Of a stretch of 28,927 bases of DNA, positions 1 through 8,679 are shown piece by piece. The notes below the pieces were generated by a model. It searched no databases. It worked only from the letters and a program-made list of their open reading frames with translations, and was not told where the DNA came from. The position numbers and the translations under genes were made by a program. The DNA comes from UCB3 sp964415605. Lineage in GTDB: Bacteria > Chloroflexota > Anaerolineae > Epilineales > Epilineaceae. The stretch spans positions 1-28,927 of the forward strand of contig CAYQBA010000037.1 in NCBI GenBank assembly GCA_964415605.1. The letters are read 5' to 3'. How positions within the stretch are numbered: the first letter of the stretch is position 1; each line of letters opens with the position of its first letter.

Positions 1-1509
1 CGGCCCGCAATCGGCGAGGATGCGAGCGGCAGCGGGGTCCGCGACCGGCGCCGCGTAGATCGCACCGGCGAACCGATCCGCGTCGCGGGGCGGTCCGACG
101 AAGACGACCGTGCCGCCGTCCGGCGTGATTGCGAAGACGTCGACGTCAGGTCCGTCGTCGCCCGGAAGGTGGTCCGGGATGTCGGGGGCCACGCGCGTGG
201 TCGCGCCCGACGCCGGGTCGAAGACGAACAGCTCGGTGACCTCGACGTCGTATGGTTCGGGGCCGGCCTTCTCGAACCGCCCCAGGGGATAGGCGATGCG
301 TCCGCTTGCCGGCGCCGCCTGGAAGCGGTTCAAGCGGGGCGGGCCGCCCTGCCAGCCGTCCGTGCGCCCGGCACCAGGATCGCCCATGACCCGCTGGAGC
401 GCCCCGCCGGCCCGCGGCCAGCGCCAGATCTCGTGTCCGCGGAAGAACAAGAGGTCGCGCGGCAGCGGCGGCAGGGCGCCGTCGGCCGCGGCGGCGGGAG
501 CGGGCAGCGCGGCGGGGAGCGGCGCGGCCGCGACGAAGGCCTGGCCGTCCCACGCCTCGACCCGCCACTGGTCGCCGGCGGGCGTGACGATCTCGTGGCG
601 TCCGTCGCCCTCGATGTCGACGAGCTGGCTCGGCCAGTCGATTCGGGCGGCCGGCTCGGCCCGGCGCACCTGCGCGTCGGCGTACAGCACCGCGGTCCGA
701 TCGTCCGGGGCCGAGAGCACGGCGCCCGCCCGCCCGCCGCCCGTCCAATCGGCAAGGCGGAGGTCGACGGCCGTGCTGGCCGGGACGAAGGCCATGCCGT
801 CCACGGCCAGCACGCCGAGCACCCGCACCGCGAGGGCATCCGTCCACGGTGGTTCGGCAAGGGATCGGTCGTCTCCGGACCCGGCGACCACGGACCGGCG
901 GAGCACCACGAGCCAGCGGCCGTCGCCGGCCGTGGCAAGCGCCGCCGTGTCCGCGCTGACGGCGTCCGCCCCATCGCCGGCGGGCTCGGCCGCTGCCGCC
1001 TCGACGATCACCGCTTGGCGGATGATCTGATTGGCCGCCAAAGCCTCGCCGCCGTCGCGGCGCAGCGACCACACGAGCCGGCTGGTCGCGGCGTCGCTGG
1101 TCACGACGCCGAGGTCGAGCGTCCCGTCAGCGTCGCGCAGCCCGACGACGTCGACCCGGAACGGCTCGCCCGGCGCGCCCCACGACCAGCCGGCGCCCGG
1201 CTCGGCGAACGCGCCGCCCGGCAAGCCCTCGATGGCGTCGTGCAGGCGGGGCTCGGGCGGGGGGTATGGCGCGGGGGGCGGCGTGGCTGACGCGGTTGCC
1301 ACCGCGCCGGCGGATCCAATAGGCGTGGCGGGGGCCTCGGCAGGTGGCGGCGTCTCGTCCACGCGCCCGCCCGTTGGCCACTCCCGGCAGCCAGTCGACA
1401 GCGCCATGCAGGCAACGGCGGCGACCGCGGCCGCGGCTTTCGAGTGCCGTTGGGATGACCAGCCTGGGCTTCGAGCGGCAGGTGCCGCGTTGCGATCGGG
1501 CATGCACAT
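1..1509 (-). CDS. FG-GAP / beta-propeller-like secreted lipoprotein (partial, C-terminus beyond window)
   Basis: The frame is open from an ATG at 1509 to the left edge (503 codons). AGGAGG at 1515-1520 lies 5 nt before this ATG, which favours it over the in-frame ATG at 1503. The N-terminus has a basic stretch, a hydrophobic Ala/Val segment and LSTGC ending at Cys41. This resembles a lipobox, although Leu is at -4 rather than the usual -3, so lipidation is probable rather than certain. A Pro/Ala/Thr-rich linker follows. Two calcium-loop-like stretches are visible: DADGTLDLGVV near residue 125 and DIEGDGRHEIV near 297, the latter a good FG-GAP/VCBS motif. TPDGGTVVF near 460 resembles a PD40/WD40-like blade. 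An extracellular beta-propeller facing the surface is inferred; ligand and role are unknown. It is divergent from the STAND regulator. Confidence 0.8.
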   Translation of the reverse strand, partial: MCMPDRNAAPAARSPGWSSQRHSKAAAAVAAVACMALSTGCREWPTGGRVDETPPPAEAPATPIGSAGAVATASATPPPAPYPPPEPRLHDAIEGLPGGAFAEPGAGWSWGAPGEPFRVDVVGLRDADGTLDLGVVTSDAATSRLVWSLRRDGGEALAANQIIRQAVIVEAAAAEPAGDGADAVSADTAALATAGDGRWLVVLRRSVVAGSGDDRSLAEPPWTDALAVRVLGVLAVDGMAFVPASTAVDLRLADWTGGGRAGAVLSAPDDRTAVLYADAQVRRAEPAARIDWPSQLVDIEGDGRHEIVTPAGDQWRVEAWDGQAFVAAAPLPAALPAPAAAADGALPPLPRDLLFFRGHEIWRWPRAGGALQRVMGDPGAGRTDGWQGGPPRLNRFQAAPASGRIAYPLGRFEKAGPEPYDVEVTELFVFDPASGATTRVAPDIPDHLPGDDGPDVDVFAITPDGGTVVFVGPPRDADRFAGAIYAAPVADPAAARILADCGP

Positions 1510-1540
1510 GACGACCTCCTCAGAATCGATCCGACCGTGG

Positions 1541-1546
1541 ATGATA
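1541..1546 (-). promoter_or_regulatory. Candidate -10 box of the lipoprotein gene
   Basis: On the minus strand this reads TATCAT, which would place a transcription start near 1534. That gives a leader of about 25 nt containing the AGGAGG. No convincing -35 is visible at 16-18 bp. Confidence 0.35.
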
Positions 1547-1624
1547 CACGGTGGACTCGGCATGCGGTACGCATCGTGGAATCCGCCGCGCGACTTCGAT
1601 CGTCGACCCTTGCGGCGGCCGCCC

Positions 1625-1652
1625 TTGCGCCCCTGCTCCACGGTGATATACT
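1625..1652 (+). promoter_or_regulatory. Candidate sigma-70-like promoter for the STAND regulator
   Basis: TTGCGC at 1625-1630 and TATACT at 1647-1652 are separated by 16 bp, in a locally less GC-rich stretch. The predicted start near 1659 leaves a leader of about 80 nt before the chosen ATG. This also argues against the long upstream extension of the open frame, which begins at 1031. Confidence 0.4.
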
Positions 1653-1741
1653 GCGGGCATGCGCGCCGCGCGATCGCTTGCCGCTCCGTTCGCCGCCGCG
1701 CCGGTGGCACCCATACCACTCACGTGACAACCGTTTCGTCC

Positions 1742-4700
1742 ATGCAGACGCTCACCATCGACCGTGCCGCGGTCCAGGCGGCCCTGCGCGCGCTGCGCAC
1801 CGCCACCGGCTTGCAGGCCAACCCGCTCACAGATCTGGCCGTCGTCGACGCCCGCCTCAAGGACCTCGGCCTGCAGGACTCGCCGGCGAATCGGGAATGG
1901 GCGGTCGTCGGCCTGTTGAGCGAGCTGGTGTGGCATCACCTCACCCTTGCGCGTGGTCGTTCCAGGCGCGAGATCCCGCGCACGACCACCGGCGCAGGCG
2001 CTGGTGCTGAACATGACCTGGCCGCCGACTTCACCGCCAACGACACGCCGCGCGAGGCATGGAGCGCGTTGTTCTACCGCTACTGCGCGCCGTTCCCCAT
2101 GGCGGTGCAGGACATGGCCGCCATCTCGCAGCCCGGCCTGCGGCATGGCACGCGCCAGATCGCCCGCCGGATGCAGCGCGGCCTGGACCTGCTCACCCAT
2201 GCGCTGCGCGCGGCCGAGTCCGAGGCGCGCGCGCGGCTCGCCGCCGAGGGCGGCGCCGGCGCGCCAACGAGGCGACCGGCCCGGCACAATCTGCCGCACC
2301 GGCCAAGCCGGTTCATCGGTCGCGAGCACGCCGTGGGCGAGCTCCGCCAGCTTGTGGCGGACCACCCCGTCGTCAGCCTGATCGGCCTCGGCGGCATCGG
2401 CAAGACACGCCTGGCCATCCGGGTCGCGCAGGCGGCCATGGACACTTTCTCCGACGGCGTCTGGTTCGTCGATCTCGGCGCCGTCGCCAGCGGGCCCGGC
2501 GTGGCCGAGACGATGGCACGGGTGTTTGACGTCCGCGCCCGGAACGCGGCATCGCTCGCCGACGCCCTGACGGCCACCCTCAAGGAACGCCATCTGCTGG
2601 TCATCCTCGACAACTGCGAGCAGGTCGTGGGGGCGTGCGCTGCGCTCGTCGACCACCTGACACGGGCCCTCCCGAACCTGCATGTGCTGGCGACGACGCG
2701 TGAGGCCCTCGGCATCGCCGGCGAGGTGCGGTGGCTGGTCCATCCGCTGCGCCTCCCGCCCGCCGAAGCCGCGCCATCCGTCGCCGCCGCGGCGGCGAGC
2801 GACGCGGTATCGCTCCTGGTGGACCGCGTCACAGCCGTCCAACCGGAGTTCGAGCTCACCGCCGCCAACGTCGCGGACGTGGTCTACCTCGTCCAGCGGC
2901 TCGAAGGCATCCCACTGGCCATCGAGCTGGCGGCCGCCTGGGCGTTCGCGTTGCCGCTCAGCGTGATCGTCGAGCAGATCGACGATCCGCTGCGCTCCCT
3001 GACACGCGGATCGCGGTCGGCGCCCGACCGCCAGCAGACGCTGCGTGCCGCCATCCAATGGAGCTACGACCTCATCACCCCCGGGGAGCGCCAGGTATTC
3101 GGCGCGCTGGCGGTGTTCCACGGCGGCTGGACGATCGAGGCCGTCCAGGCGGTGTGTGCTACCGACGACCGGCCGCCCGACTTGATCGCCGCGCGCCATG
3201 CCGACCTTGTCGCGCGGTCACTCGTGGCCGTGGACGCCGACGGCGCGAATGGCCCGCCGCGTTACCGGTTCTACGAGCCCGTCCGGCAGTTCGCGGCGGA
3301 GGCGTGGCACCGGACACCGCACGCCGCGCACCAGCGCCGGCAGCACGCGGCGTACTACCTCGCGCTCGCCGAGGCCGCCGGACCGCGCCGCGCGGATGTC
3401 GACGCCGCCACCTGGATGCACCGGCTCGAGGTCGACCACGACAATATCCGGGCCGCCTTGCGCTGGTGTCTCGACCATGATGCGGTCGAATGGGCGCAGC
3501 GGATGGTGGCGGCGATCTGGATGCTCTGGCACGAGCTCGGTCTCCTGTCCGAAGGTCGCGCCTGGCTCGACGCGGTGCTGGCACGGACCGACTTCGAGCA
3601 CCCGCCACCCAGCGCAGCCATGCTCTTGCACGCGGCGGGAACCCTGGCGATCTACCAGGCCGACTACGTCGCGGCCCGCCGGCTCCTCGAGCACAGCCTC
3701 GACCTCAGCCGCGCGGCTGGTCACGATCGGCTGACGCTGGCCGCGCTCCACAACCTCGCACATCCGACTCTGTTGCAGGGTGACTACGCCGACGCGCGCC
3801 GGCTCTACGAGGCGTGCCTGGATCTATCGCGCACGCTGCGGCGGGATCGTACCACGGCGATCGTGCTCAGCAGCTTGTCGATAGCCGAGGCCGAAGAAGG
3901 CGACGTCGAAGCGGCGCGCCGCCACGTGAGCGAGAGCTTGGCCCTGGCCGAGTCGACCGGCGACGAGTCGCTCGTGGCCGAGGCCATTGGTCTCCTCGGC
4001 GCCCTGAGCCTGTATCGGCCCGACACCTCCGAGGCCCGTTACCACCTCGAGCTCGCGCTGGCCATCCAGACCCGCCTGGGGGAGCAATGGTCGTTGGCGC
4101 AGACGCTGCGCGACCTCGTGCAGGTAGCGATCCGCGAGGGCCGGTTGGACCACGCCGAGGAGCTCGCACGGCGCAGCCTTGCGATCTGCCGACAGCACGA
4201 CAACCCCTGGGCGATTGCAGAGGCCTGTATTCACGTGGCCCATGTGCTGCTCGAGCGCGACGACCGCGCGGGAACCCGCGACGCGCTGGCCGAAGCCTCG
4301 GCGATCCTCGAGCGCATCGCCAATCCGATTGGCACCGGCACCGTGGAGCAGACCAGCGGAACCCTGGCCTTGATCGAGGGCGACCTGCCACGCGCGCGGC
4401 GCCACCTGCTCACGGCGTTGGGCCTCCATGCGGCGCGCAACATGCGCCCGCAGGTCGGCGCGGACCTCACGCGGCTCGCCGCCCTCGCCGCGGCCGTCGG
4501 GCAGCATGCGCTGGCCGTGCAGTTGGCCGCCGCGTCCGACGGCGTGGTGCGGCCGCCGTGCTCGCCACGCGTCCAGCGCCAGGTGGACCTGGCGATCGCG
4601 GCGGCGTGCGCGGCGCTCGGCGACGAAGCCGCCGCCGCCGCGCGGGCGATGGGCAGCACGCTGCCCTTGCTCGAAGCCGCGGCCCGCGCGCACGCCGGGC

Positions 4701-4840
4701 TCGGCGACCCGTCGATCGCCGAGCCCGGCGCGCCCCCGGCCGCGCCGCCCGCTGATGCCCCGTATCCCCGGGCTCCTGTCGCCGAGGTGCAGCGGAGCGC
4801 GGCGCGCCAGACTACTGCACGCAAGTCGGGTCGAGCGTGA
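1742..4840 (+). CDS. STAND-family NTPase with C-terminal TPR-like repeats (predicted signalling ATPase/regulator)
   Basis: This 1032-residue protein resembles the predicted ATPases related to the LuxR/AfsR STAND class. Residues 1-165 form a helical N-terminal region with no domain I can name. FIGRE at 191-195 is the usual entry to the NTPase, followed by Walker A GLGGIGKT (215-222), Walker B LLVILD (285-290), an ATTREAL sensor-like segment and GIPLAIELAAAW, the GxPLA motif. From about residue 560 onward the protein is repetitive and helical, with TPR-like spacing. Such proteins act as ATP-dependent molecular switches in the cytoplasm. The trigger and output are unknown, and no C-terminal LuxR HTH is visible. 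The frame is open back to 1031, but that part overlaps the lipoprotein gene and the divergent intergenic region. ATG 1742 was chosen; GTG 1724 is possible, and no clear Shine-Dalgarno site marks either. Confidence 0.85.
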   Translation: MQTLTIDRAAVQAALRALRTATGLQANPLTDLAVVDARLKDLGLQDSPANREWAVVGLLSELVWHHLTLARGRSRREIPRTTTGAGAGAEHDLAADFTANDTPREAWSALFYRYCAPFPMAVQDMAAISQPGLRHGTRQIARRMQRGLDLLTHALRAAESEARARLAAEGGAGAPTRRPARHNLPHRPSRFIGREHAVGELRQLVADHPVVSLIGLGGIGKTRLAIRVAQAAMDTFSDGVWFVDLGAVASGPGVAETMARVFDVRARNAASLADALTATLKERHLLVILDNCEQVVGACAALVDHLTRALPNLHVLATTREALGIAGEVRWLVHPLRLPPAEAAPSVAAAAASDAVSLLVDRVTAVQPEFELTAANVADVVYLVQRLEGIPLAIELAAAWAFALPLSVIVEQIDDPLRSLTRGSRSAPDRQQTLRAAIQWSYDLITPGERQVFGALAVFHGGWTIEAVQAVCATDDRPPDLIAARHADLVARSLVAVDADGANGPPRYRFYEPVRQFAAEAWHRTPHAAHQRRQHAAYYLALAEAAGPRRADVDAATWMHRLEVDHDNIRAALRWCLDHDAVEWAQRMVAAIWMLWHELGLLSEGRAWLDAVLARTDFEHPPPSAAMLLHAAGTLAIYQADYVAARRLLEHSLDLSRAAGHDRLTLAALHNLAHPTLLQGDYADARRLYEACLDLSRTLRRDRTTAIVLSSLSIAEAEEGDVEAARRHVSESLALAESTGDESLVAEAIGLLGALSLYRPDTSEARYHLELALAIQTRLGEQWSLAQTLRDLVQVAIREGRLDHAEELARRSLAICRQHDNPWAIAEACIHVAHVLLERDDRAGTRDALAEASAILERIANPIGTGTVEQTSGTLALIEGDLPRARRHLLTALGLHAARNMRPQVGADLTRLAALAAAVGQHALAVQLAAASDGVVRPPCSPRVQRQVDLAIAAACAALGDEAAAAARAMGSTLPLLEAAARAHAGLGDPSIAEPGAPPAAPPADAPYPRAPVAEVQRSAARQTTARKSGRA

Positions 4841-5384
4841 CCTCGGCCTCGGGATCCACACCCGGATAGATCGGCCCCATGGGCGCCGGATCGGGCACCG
4901 ACGCGCGGTCGACCACGACGCAGTAGGCAGGGTTCGGTTCGGTCATCGTCGCCGCATCGTCCGCGGCGAAGACATACCAGCCCGTGCCGGCGTTCACCCC
5001 GGCCGAGATCACGGCGTCGACATCGAAGGCGTCGCACACCGCGTCGCCGTTGTCCTGGATCAGCACGACGGTCATCGTGGCCGCGTCAGCCGGCACGGCG
5101 GTGCATGGCGCGGACCCCTGCCCGACCCGGCCGGTCATCAACGGGCGCGGCTGGCGCACGTCGCCGACATGCACGAACGCCGCGGGCGGCGTCTCGTTCG
5201 GAGCAGCCGCCGTCCGGACCGGCTCCCGGCCGAGCAGATGGCTGAGCGCAAGGGTGGCGGCGGCCAAAGCAGCCGCCCGCAGTCGGAACGCGCGCGACGA
5301 TGCCGCAGGGACCGCCGTGGTCGCGGACGCACGGGTCGGTGCCGACAGGTCGTGCCGAGCCTGATGGTGCATGGACGTGAACAT
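4812..5384 (-). CDS. Small secreted protein of unknown function with four cysteines
   Basis: 190 residues, starting at ATG 5384 with AGGAG about 9 nt upstream. After a polar N-terminus there is an Arg-bracketed hydrophobic Ala/Leu segment (roughly residues 32-52), which looks like a signal peptide or signal anchor. The mature part is Ala/Asp-rich and has four Cys, the last two residues from the C-terminus, so two disulfides are plausible. The segment from TMTVVLIQDN to GWYVFAADD looks like beta strands. I do not recognise a family. Its 3' end overlaps the 3' end of the STAND gene by 29 bp in convergent orientation. Confidence 0.7.
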   Translation of the reverse strand: MFTSMHHQARHDLSAPTRASATTAVPAASSRAFRLRAAALAAATLALSHLLGREPVRTAAAPNETPPAAFVHVGDVRQPRPLMTGRVGQGSAPCTAVPADAATMTVVLIQDNGDAVCDAFDVDAVISAGVNAGTGWYVFAADDAATMTEPNPAYCVVVDRASVPDPAPMGPIYPGVDPEAEVTLDPTCVQ

Positions 5385-5600
5385 GGTGGGCGTCTCCTGA
5401 TGCGTGTGGGCCTCCGGCCAGCTCGCGTCGGCCGGCGCCGGGTTGGCTCAGCGGCGCGCGATCAACCATCCGCCGCCTCACCCGCAGCCTAAGCGATTCC
5501 CCGACAGGGCTCCCCCGGCTTTCGGACACGAATCGGACCATGTACACGGCCACCCCGGGCGACCGGGTCACCCCGGCTGGCCATCGCCACGATGGGGCGT

Positions 5601-5606
5601 TATCAT
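5601..5606 (+). promoter_or_regulatory. Candidate -10 box for murE
   Basis: TATCAT lies in the 289-bp divergent gap between the secreted-protein gene and murE, with a predicted start near 5613. It overlaps an in-frame upstream ATG at 5605, which argues that translation begins at the later ATG 5674. No good -35 is visible. The rest of the gap shows nothing else I can name. Confidence 0.35.
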
Positions 5607-5673
5607 GAGGACCGCTGTGGCGGCTACCGGGCGCCATCGATGGCGCCCGACCCGTCGGCACGAATCCACCGCC

Positions 5674-7236
5674 ATGACTCGACCCCCCGCCTCCTTGCGC
5701 AGCCTCCTGTCCGACGTCGACGTCGTCGCCACCGACGGCGATCTCGACGTCGTCATCAGCCGCTTGACCTATGATTCGCGGCTCGTCACGCCCGGCACGC
5801 TGTTCGTGGCGTACGCGGGCGTGTACGAGGATGTCCATCGCTACCTGCCGGACGCCATGGCGCGCGGCGCCGCCGCGGCGATCGTCGAGCGGGCGCCCGG
5901 CGCGCTGCGCGCGGAGCTGGGGCTGACGGCACCCATGCCGCTGGTACAGGTCACGGACGCCCGGCGCGCGCGCGCCCTCGTGGCGGCCGCGCTGTATCGG
6001 CACCCGTCACGCCACCTGGCGGTCGTCGGGGTCACCGGCACCGACGGCAAGACCACCACCAGCACGCTGATCCACGCCATGCTGCGCGCCGCCGGGCGGC
6101 GGGCGGGCCTCGTCAGCACCGTGGCGGCGCACATCGGCGACGCCGCGGTGGACACCGGGCTGCACGTCACGACGCCGGACCCCGAAGACCTGCAGGCGTT
6201 CCTCGCCGCCATGCACGACCATGGCGCCGAGGTGGCGGTGCTCGAGGTGACCTCGCATGGGCTCGCCCAGCACCGCGTCACGGGGGTGAAGTTCGACATC
6301 GCGGTGATCACCAACGTCACCCACGAGTCGCTGGAGTATCACGGCACGTTCGAGGCCTACACCGAAGCCAAGGCCATGCTGTTCCACATGCTGGCCGAGA
6401 CGCCGCCATTCCCGGGCGTGGAGAAGACGGCCGTGCTCAACGCCGGCGATCCGGCATTCCCCCGCTTCCGCATGATCCCGGTCGCCCGCCAGCTCACGTA
6501 CAGCCTGACCGGTCCGGCGGACTTCCGGGCGCGCGACCTGCGGCACTCGGCCCGCGGCCTCGAGCTCACGGCCGACACGCCGGTCGGGCCGGTCGAGGTG
6601 CGGTCACCCCTCGTGGGGCACTACAACGCGGCCAACATCCTGGCCGCCATGGCGGCCGCCCACGCTCTTGGCCTCGACCCCGACGCATGGCGGGCGGGCG
6701 TGGCGGCGGTCGCCGGCATCCCGGGACGGATGCAGCCGATCGATGGCGGCCAGCCGTTCCTGGCCCTGGTGGACTTCGCCCACACCCCCAACGCGCTGCG
6801 GGCCGCGCTGGCCACGGCGCGCGAGCTCGTCGGTCCGATGGGCCGCGTGATCGCCGTCTTCGGGTGCGCGGGGCTGCGCGATCCCGCCAAGCGCGGCGAC
6901 ATGGGCCACGTGGCGGCCGCCATGGCCGACCTGACCTTCGTGACGGCCGAGGATCCCCGGACCGAGGATCCGGCCGCGATCATCGATCAGATCGCGCGGG
7001 GGCTCGTCGACGGCGGCGGCATCGAAGGCGAGACGTTCTGGCGCGAGCCAGACCGTGGCACGGCGATCCGCCGCGCGTGCGCCGCCGCCGAGCCGCCGGA
7101 CGTCGTGATCGTGTGCGGCAAGGGACACGAGCAGAGCATGTGCTTCGGCACGATCGAGTACCCGTGGGACGATCGCGACGCCGTCCAGGCGGCGCTGGCC
7201 GGAGAGCCATATGGCGCGCTGCCGACGGGAGGATGA
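5674..7236 (+). CDS. murE: UDP-N-acetylmuramoyl-dipeptide ligase (MurE family, ATP-dependent)
   Basis: 520 residues, the usual MurE length. MurE adds the third residue of the peptidoglycan stem peptide to UDP-MurNAc-L-Ala-D-Glu in the cytoplasm, using ATP. The N-terminal UDP-binding part has the typical LTYDSRLVTPGTLFVA. The ATP site is GTDGKT (122-127), SHGLAQHR follows, and Lys233 is the expected carbamylated lysine. VDFAHTPNAL is at 366-375 and GKGHE at 482-486. The amino-acid-selecting motif, DNPR in meso-DAP enzymes, reads EDPR (426-429), so the third residue may not be meso-DAP. L-ornithine is plausible for a Chloroflexota cell wall, but this is inference. The frame is open upstream to 5404; 5674 fits the family's N-terminus and the candidate promoter. 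No other mur genes are adjacent. Confidence 0.9.
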   Translation: MTRPPASLRSLLSDVDVVATDGDLDVVISRLTYDSRLVTPGTLFVAYAGVYEDVHRYLPDAMARGAAAAIVERAPGALRAELGLTAPMPLVQVTDARRARALVAAALYRHPSRHLAVVGVTGTDGKTTTSTLIHAMLRAAGRRAGLVSTVAAHIGDAAVDTGLHVTTPDPEDLQAFLAAMHDHGAEVAVLEVTSHGLAQHRVTGVKFDIAVITNVTHESLEYHGTFEAYTEAKAMLFHMLAETPPFPGVEKTAVLNAGDPAFPRFRMIPVARQLTYSLTGPADFRARDLRHSARGLELTADTPVGPVEVRSPLVGHYNAANILAAMAAAHALGLDPDAWRAGVAAVAGIPGRMQPIDGGQPFLALVDFAHTPNALRAALATARELVGPMGRVIAVFGCAGLRDPAKRGDMGHVAAAMADLTFVTAEDPRTEDPAAIIDQIARGLVDGGGIEGETFWREPDRGTAIRRACAAAEPPDVVIVCGKGHEQSMCFGTIEYPWDDRDAVQAALAGEPYGALPTGG

Positions 7237-7343
7237 ACCAGGCGGCCTGCCACGCCTCCGGCCGTCTCTGACGGCGATCCGACGCAGGGCAGCCCACTGA
7301 GCCATTGCCGGCCGCGGTCCGCGCGCGGGCCGTCTCAACGTCG

Positions 7344-7406
7344 GACGCGGCCCGGGCGCCGGATCCTGGGCGGCCGAAGCCCCCTCTGCCGACGTCCCGG
7401 GCCGCG
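7344..7406. terminator. Long GC-rich inverted repeat between convergent murE and phaA
   Basis: Perfect 11-bp arms (CGCGGCCCGGG at 7344-7354 and its complement at 7396-7406) enclose 41 nt that can itself fold. It lies in the 188-bp gap between two convergent genes, so it could end both transcripts. There is no U-tract on either side. Confidence 0.4.
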
Positions 7407-7424
7407 CCAAGCACGTGGTCGCGG

Positions 7425-8618
7425 CTACGCCATCCGCTCGATCGCGATCGCCGTGCTCCCCCCCATGCCGTGGCACAGCGTCGCCACCCCGATCGTCTTG
7501 TCGCGCGCCTGCAGCGCGCCGATGAGGGTGACGATGATGCGCGCGCCGGTCGCGCCGATCGGGTGCCCAAGGGCCACGGCGCCTCCGTGCACGTTGAGCT
7601 TGTCGGCGGGAACCTCGAGGCAGCGCTCTAACAGCACGCTGTTGACGGCGAAGGCCTCGTTGTTCTCGAACAGGTCGATGTCGGCCACCGTCATGCCGAG
7701 GCTGTCGAGCAGCTTGCGCACGCCCGGTACCGGGGCCTCGGCGAAGCGCCAGCTCGGGCCGGCGGACCACGTGTAGCCGAGGATGCGCGCGATTGGCCGC
7801 AGGCCGTACATGGCGAGCGCATCGCGCGACGCCACGACCATCGCGGCCGCCCCGTCGGTGATCTGGCTGCTGTTGCCGGCCGTCAGGATCCCATCCTCGG
7901 TGAACGCCGCCGGCAGCCGCGCCAGCCCCTCGACGGTGGTGTCGCTGCGAATCCCCTCGTCGGCGTCGATGACAATGGTCCCCTTGCGCGAGGCGATCGA
8001 GATTGGCGCGATCTCCTTGGCGAACGCGCCGGACGCCGTCGCCGCCGCGGCGCGCTGGTGCGAGGCCGCCGCGACCGCGTCGACCGACTCGCGAGTGACG
8101 CCGTACTCCTTGATCAGCCGCTCGGTCTGCTCGCCCATGCCCTCGCCGGTGGACGGATCCTTCAACCCGTCGAGCACCAGGAGGTCGCGGATGTGGGCGT
8201 CGTGCCCCATGACCAGCTTGTAGCCCCAGCGGGCCCGGTAGCTGAGCACGAAGCCGGCCTGCGACATGCTCTCGGTCCCCCCCGAGAGGTAGAGGTGCCC
8301 CTCGCCGGCCCGGATGTGCGTGGCGGCGTTCATGACCGACAGCATCCCGGACGAGCACACCATGTTGACGTGGTAGCCGTCGATGGTGTCGGGGATGCCG
8401 GCCTTGAACGCCGCCTGCCGGGCGATGTGCTGGCCGTGCCCGCCGCTGACGACGTTGCCGAAGATGTAGCCGTCGAGGTCGCCGCCGGCGACGCCGGCGC
8501 GCTCCATGGCCGCGCGCATCGCGTGCGCGCCCAGGTCTGACGGCGACCAGTCCTTGAGCCCGCCGCCGAACTTCCCCAGCGGCGTGCGCGCCGCAGACAC
8601 GATAAAGGCGTCTTTCAT
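7425..8618 (-). CDS. phaA: Acetyl-CoA C-acetyltransferase (beta-ketothiolase) of the PHA operon
   Basis: 397 residues, standard thiolase length. It condenses two acetyl-CoA to acetoacetyl-CoA, the first step to poly(3-hydroxybutyrate). Visible active-site elements are the nucleophile Cys88 in NMVCSSGM, NEAFA (from Asn320), His352 in GHPIGATGAR, and Cys382 as the second catalytic cysteine. The segment after Cys382 reads CHGMGGSTA instead of the common CIGGGxG, a departure from classical PhaA. It is the last gene of the PHA run, 61 bp after the reductase gene. The start is preceded by a weak GGGGGAG. A role in beta-oxidation is possible for the family, but the neighbours point to PHA synthesis. 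Confidence 0.92.
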   Translation of the reverse strand: MKDAFIVSAARTPLGKFGGGLKDWSPSDLGAHAMRAAMERAGVAGGDLDGYIFGNVVSGGHGQHIARQAAFKAGIPDTIDGYHVNMVCSSGMLSVMNAATHIRAGEGHLYLSGGTESMSQAGFVLSYRARWGYKLVMGHDAHIRDLLVLDGLKDPSTGEGMGEQTERLIKEYGVTRESVDAVAAASHQRAAAATASGAFAKEIAPISIASRKGTIVIDADEGIRSDTTVEGLARLPAAFTEDGILTAGNSSQITDGAAAMVVASRDALAMYGLRPIARILGYTWSAGPSWRFAEAPVPGVRKLLDSLGMTVADIDLFENNEAFAVNSVLLERCLEVPADKLNVHGGAVALGHPIGATGARIIVTLIGALQARDKTIGVATLCHGMGGSTAIAIERMA

Positions 8619-8679
8619 GTCTCCCCCAACCCACGCGATTACGGGGCGCGGCCGTTCTACCGCACCCCTCGCGGTTCAA

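Noticed and set aside
1031..1741. N-terminal extension of the STAND frame back to 1031
   Set aside because: It overlaps the divergent lipoprotein gene and the predicted promoter, and has biased Ser/Arg/Pro composition.
1520..3199. A 559-codon minus-strand open frame opposite the STAND gene
   Set aside because: Its composition is typical of antisense shadow frames, it has no domain, and the plus-strand NTPase motifs are unambiguous.
6604..8679. A 691-codon minus-strand open frame across murE and phaA
   Set aside because: It is Arg/Gly/His-rich with no motif, overlaps two well-supported genes in other frames, and is a GC-rich shadow frame.
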